NCBI GenBank assembly: GCA_023426345.1
Contig: JAFAAX010000006.1
Coordinates: forward strand, 1 to 64,000
Length of the DNA: 64,000 nt
Reading direction: 5' to 3'
Source: Actinomycetes bacterium
GTDB taxonomy: Bacteria; Actinomycetota; Actinomycetes; Actinomycetales; Actinomycetaceae
In this document: one piece after another, positions 62,955-64,000 of the stretch
How positions within the stretch are numbered: position 1 is the first letter of the stretch
Layout of the letters: each line of letters starts with the position of its first letter
Made by a program: the position numbers and the translations under genes
The notes under the pieces: generated by a model
What the model saw: the letters and a program-made list of their open reading frames with translations, nothing else
Database searches by the model: none
What the model was told of the DNA's origin: nothing

Positions 62955-63463
62955 GCAGGAAGCGGGACGCTTCGGGACCCACCCGCGCCACCCAGGCGCT
63001 GGAGGCCGCCGGGGCGCCCTACCGGCTGGTGGAGTACCACCACGATCCGCGCGCCCGGTCGTTCGGCGTGGAGTCCGCGGCACGGCTCGGGGGAGACCCG
63101 GGGCGCATCTTCAAGACGCTGCTGGTGCGGTGCGAGGGCGGGGCCGGCGGCGAGGAGTATGTCGTCGCCGTGGTCCCCGTCGACCACCACCTGTCGATGA
63201 AGGCGATCGCCCGCGCCGCGGGCCACAAGACCGCGGAGATGGCCGATCCCGCCGTCGCGCAGCGTCGGACCGGCTACGTCGTCGGCGGGATCTCGCCCCT
63301 CGGGCAGACCACGCGCCACCGGACCTTCCTCGACGAGTCGGCGCTCGATCACGAGACGATGCTCGTCTCGGGCGGCCGGCGCGGCATGTCGGTGGAGGTC
63401 TCCCCGTTGGACCTCGCCGGGATCCTGGGCGCCGAGACCGCCGACCTCCGGGCGCTCGACTGA
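62951..63463 (+). CDS. ybaK: Cys-tRNA(Pro)/Cys-tRNA(Cys) deacylase (YbaK type)
   Basis: A 170-residue YbaK/EbsC protein that hydrolyses mischarged Cys-tRNA(Pro). FGVESAARLGGDPGRIFKTLLVR, AVVPVDHHLSMKAIARAAGHK (written in part) and GYVVGGISPLGQTTRHRTFLD are family blocks. GTG 62951 overlaps the YccF stop (GTGA), so the two are co-translated. It is full length. Confidence 0.92.
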   Translation: MSRKRDASGPTRATQALEAAGAPYRLVEYHHDPRARSFGVESAARLGGDPGRIFKTLLVRCEGGAGGEEYVVAVVPVDHHLSMKAIARAAGHKTAEMADPAVAQRRTGYVVGGISPLGQTTRHRTFLDESALDHETMLVSGGRRGMSVEVSPLDLAGILGAETADLRALD

Positions 63464-63546
63464 ACCGGTCTCGGGCGCAGGGGTGGACCGGCTTCGGCGG
63501 TGCTGGTGCGATGAGCGCGCAGGGGCGTCGGCGTCGTCCTGGTCGT

Positions 63547-64000
63547 TCACTGAGCCGCCTCGGAGACTTCGCCGTCCCCGATGCCCTCGGGCACTCCGAG
63601 TGAGAACACCACGTCATGGTCGGCCTGGCGGGCGGCCAGCAGATCGTCGGTCCACCCCTCGCCGGCCTCCAGAGCCGGGATGACGGCGCGCAGGAGGGGT
63701 GTCTGGCCGGCCCAGTAGGAGTCGATCATCGTCGGGACGTACTCCGCTCGGGTGACGGCGAACCGGCCGTCGTTGCGCTCAGAGACCGTGAAGCGCGAGG
63801 TGACGCCCTCGTGCGAGCGGCGCAGGTCATCGGGCGGCGTCGCGATCATGTTGCCGAGCCCGTAGACCACCCACTTCCCGTCGATGCGTTCCCACGGCTG
63901 GACGACGTGGACATGGTGGCCGTAGACCAGATCGATCGCGTCGGACGCGACCAGGGCCCGCGCGCCGTCCACTTGCTGCTGAGTGGGCGTGCTCTGGTAC
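63547..64000 (-). CDS. CapA-like poly-gamma-glutamate/capsule metallophosphatase, 3' part
   Basis: The C-terminal 151 codons of a CapA/PgsA (PF09587) protein, reading in from the window edge: YQSTPTQQQVDGARALVAS, DLVYGHHVHVVQPWERIDG and WVVYGLGNMIA, the His-rich metal motif and the family's YGLGN signature. The N-terminus lies beyond 64000. In other bacteria, CapA-like proteins act in polymer attachment or as metal-dependent phosphoesterases; the role here is not assigned. It converges with the ybaK gene. Confidence 0.85.
   Translation of the reverse strand, partial: YQSTPTQQQVDGARALVASDAIDLVYGHHVHVVQPWERIDGKWVVYGLGNMIATPPDDLRRSHEGVTSRFTVSERNDGRFAVTRAEYVPTMIDSYWAGQTPLLRAVIPALEAGEGWTDDLLAARQADHDVVFSLGVPEGIGDGEVSEAAQ

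Overview
The window is high-GC DNA with Actinobacteria-like content: many GTG/TTG starts, strong AGGAGG-type ribosome sites, an ilvBNC operon behind a leader-peptide attenuator, a NifJ-type pyruvate:ferredoxin oxidoreductase, and several genes with an extended -10 box placed 6-7 nt before the start codon (predicted leaderless mRNAs). The gene set (PFOR, CimA, LplA, ManNAcA polysaccharide export, CUT1/CUT2 sugar transporters) fits a host-associated, fermentative Actinomycetaceae such as Actinomyces or Schaalia. That assignment is inference.

Layout. 1-7.0 kb: cell-surface polysaccharide genes (a DUF6270 fragment, a two-domain glycosyltransferase, wecC, wecB, an ABC-2 exporter pair). 7.1-8.7 kb: an AspT/YidE-type transporter. 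8.9-17.7 kb: a LacI-controlled glycoside regulon (GH2 enzyme, LacI repressor, CUT1 binding protein and two permeases, GH43 enzyme) with matching operators at both promoters. 17.8-18.3 kb: a YefM-YoeB toxin-antitoxin pair with three TGTACA operator boxes. 18.4-21.9 kb: leader peptide, attenuator and ilvB-ilvN-ilvC. 21.9-26.7 kb: an accessory segment holding a polymorphic-toxin-like gene with a GH-E nuclease tail, a frameshifted DUF4411 PIN gene beside an XRE-ImmA/IrrE metallopeptidase, and two remnants of ilvC. 26.7-37.5 kb: a DeoR regulator and a ten-kilobase operon (CUT2 importer, DhaK, DhaL, BtpA-like protein, FGGY kinase, M29 aminopeptidase) that looks like an uncharacterised sugar or polyol pathway. 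37.7-42.2 kb: leuB, a VapBC pair, ilvE, manA. 42.4-50.4 kb: a very long PFOR with a fused ferredoxin and an NfnAB-like single-chain flavoprotein. 50.5-64 kb: a nuclease-fold gene flanked by inverted repeats, a MetE-like protein, an APC permease, a GT2 glycosyltransferase, ilvD, citramalate synthase, lipoate ligase, YggS, YccF, YbaK and a CapA-like fragment.

How the genes work together. IlvBNC, IlvD and IlvE make valine and feed isoleucine and leucine. CimA and LeuB supply 2-oxobutyrate from pyruvate, so isoleucine can be made without threonine deaminase. PFOR and the NfnAB-like protein plausibly pass electrons from pyruvate oxidation to NAD(P). The stretch between ilvC and leuB appears to be inserted material, since ilvC scraps lie inside it. 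A 13-bp word, GACGAGGGCGACC, recurs seven times on either strand and its 10-bp core about fifteen times, mostly next to amino-acid genes. It marks a dispersed palindromic repeat family.
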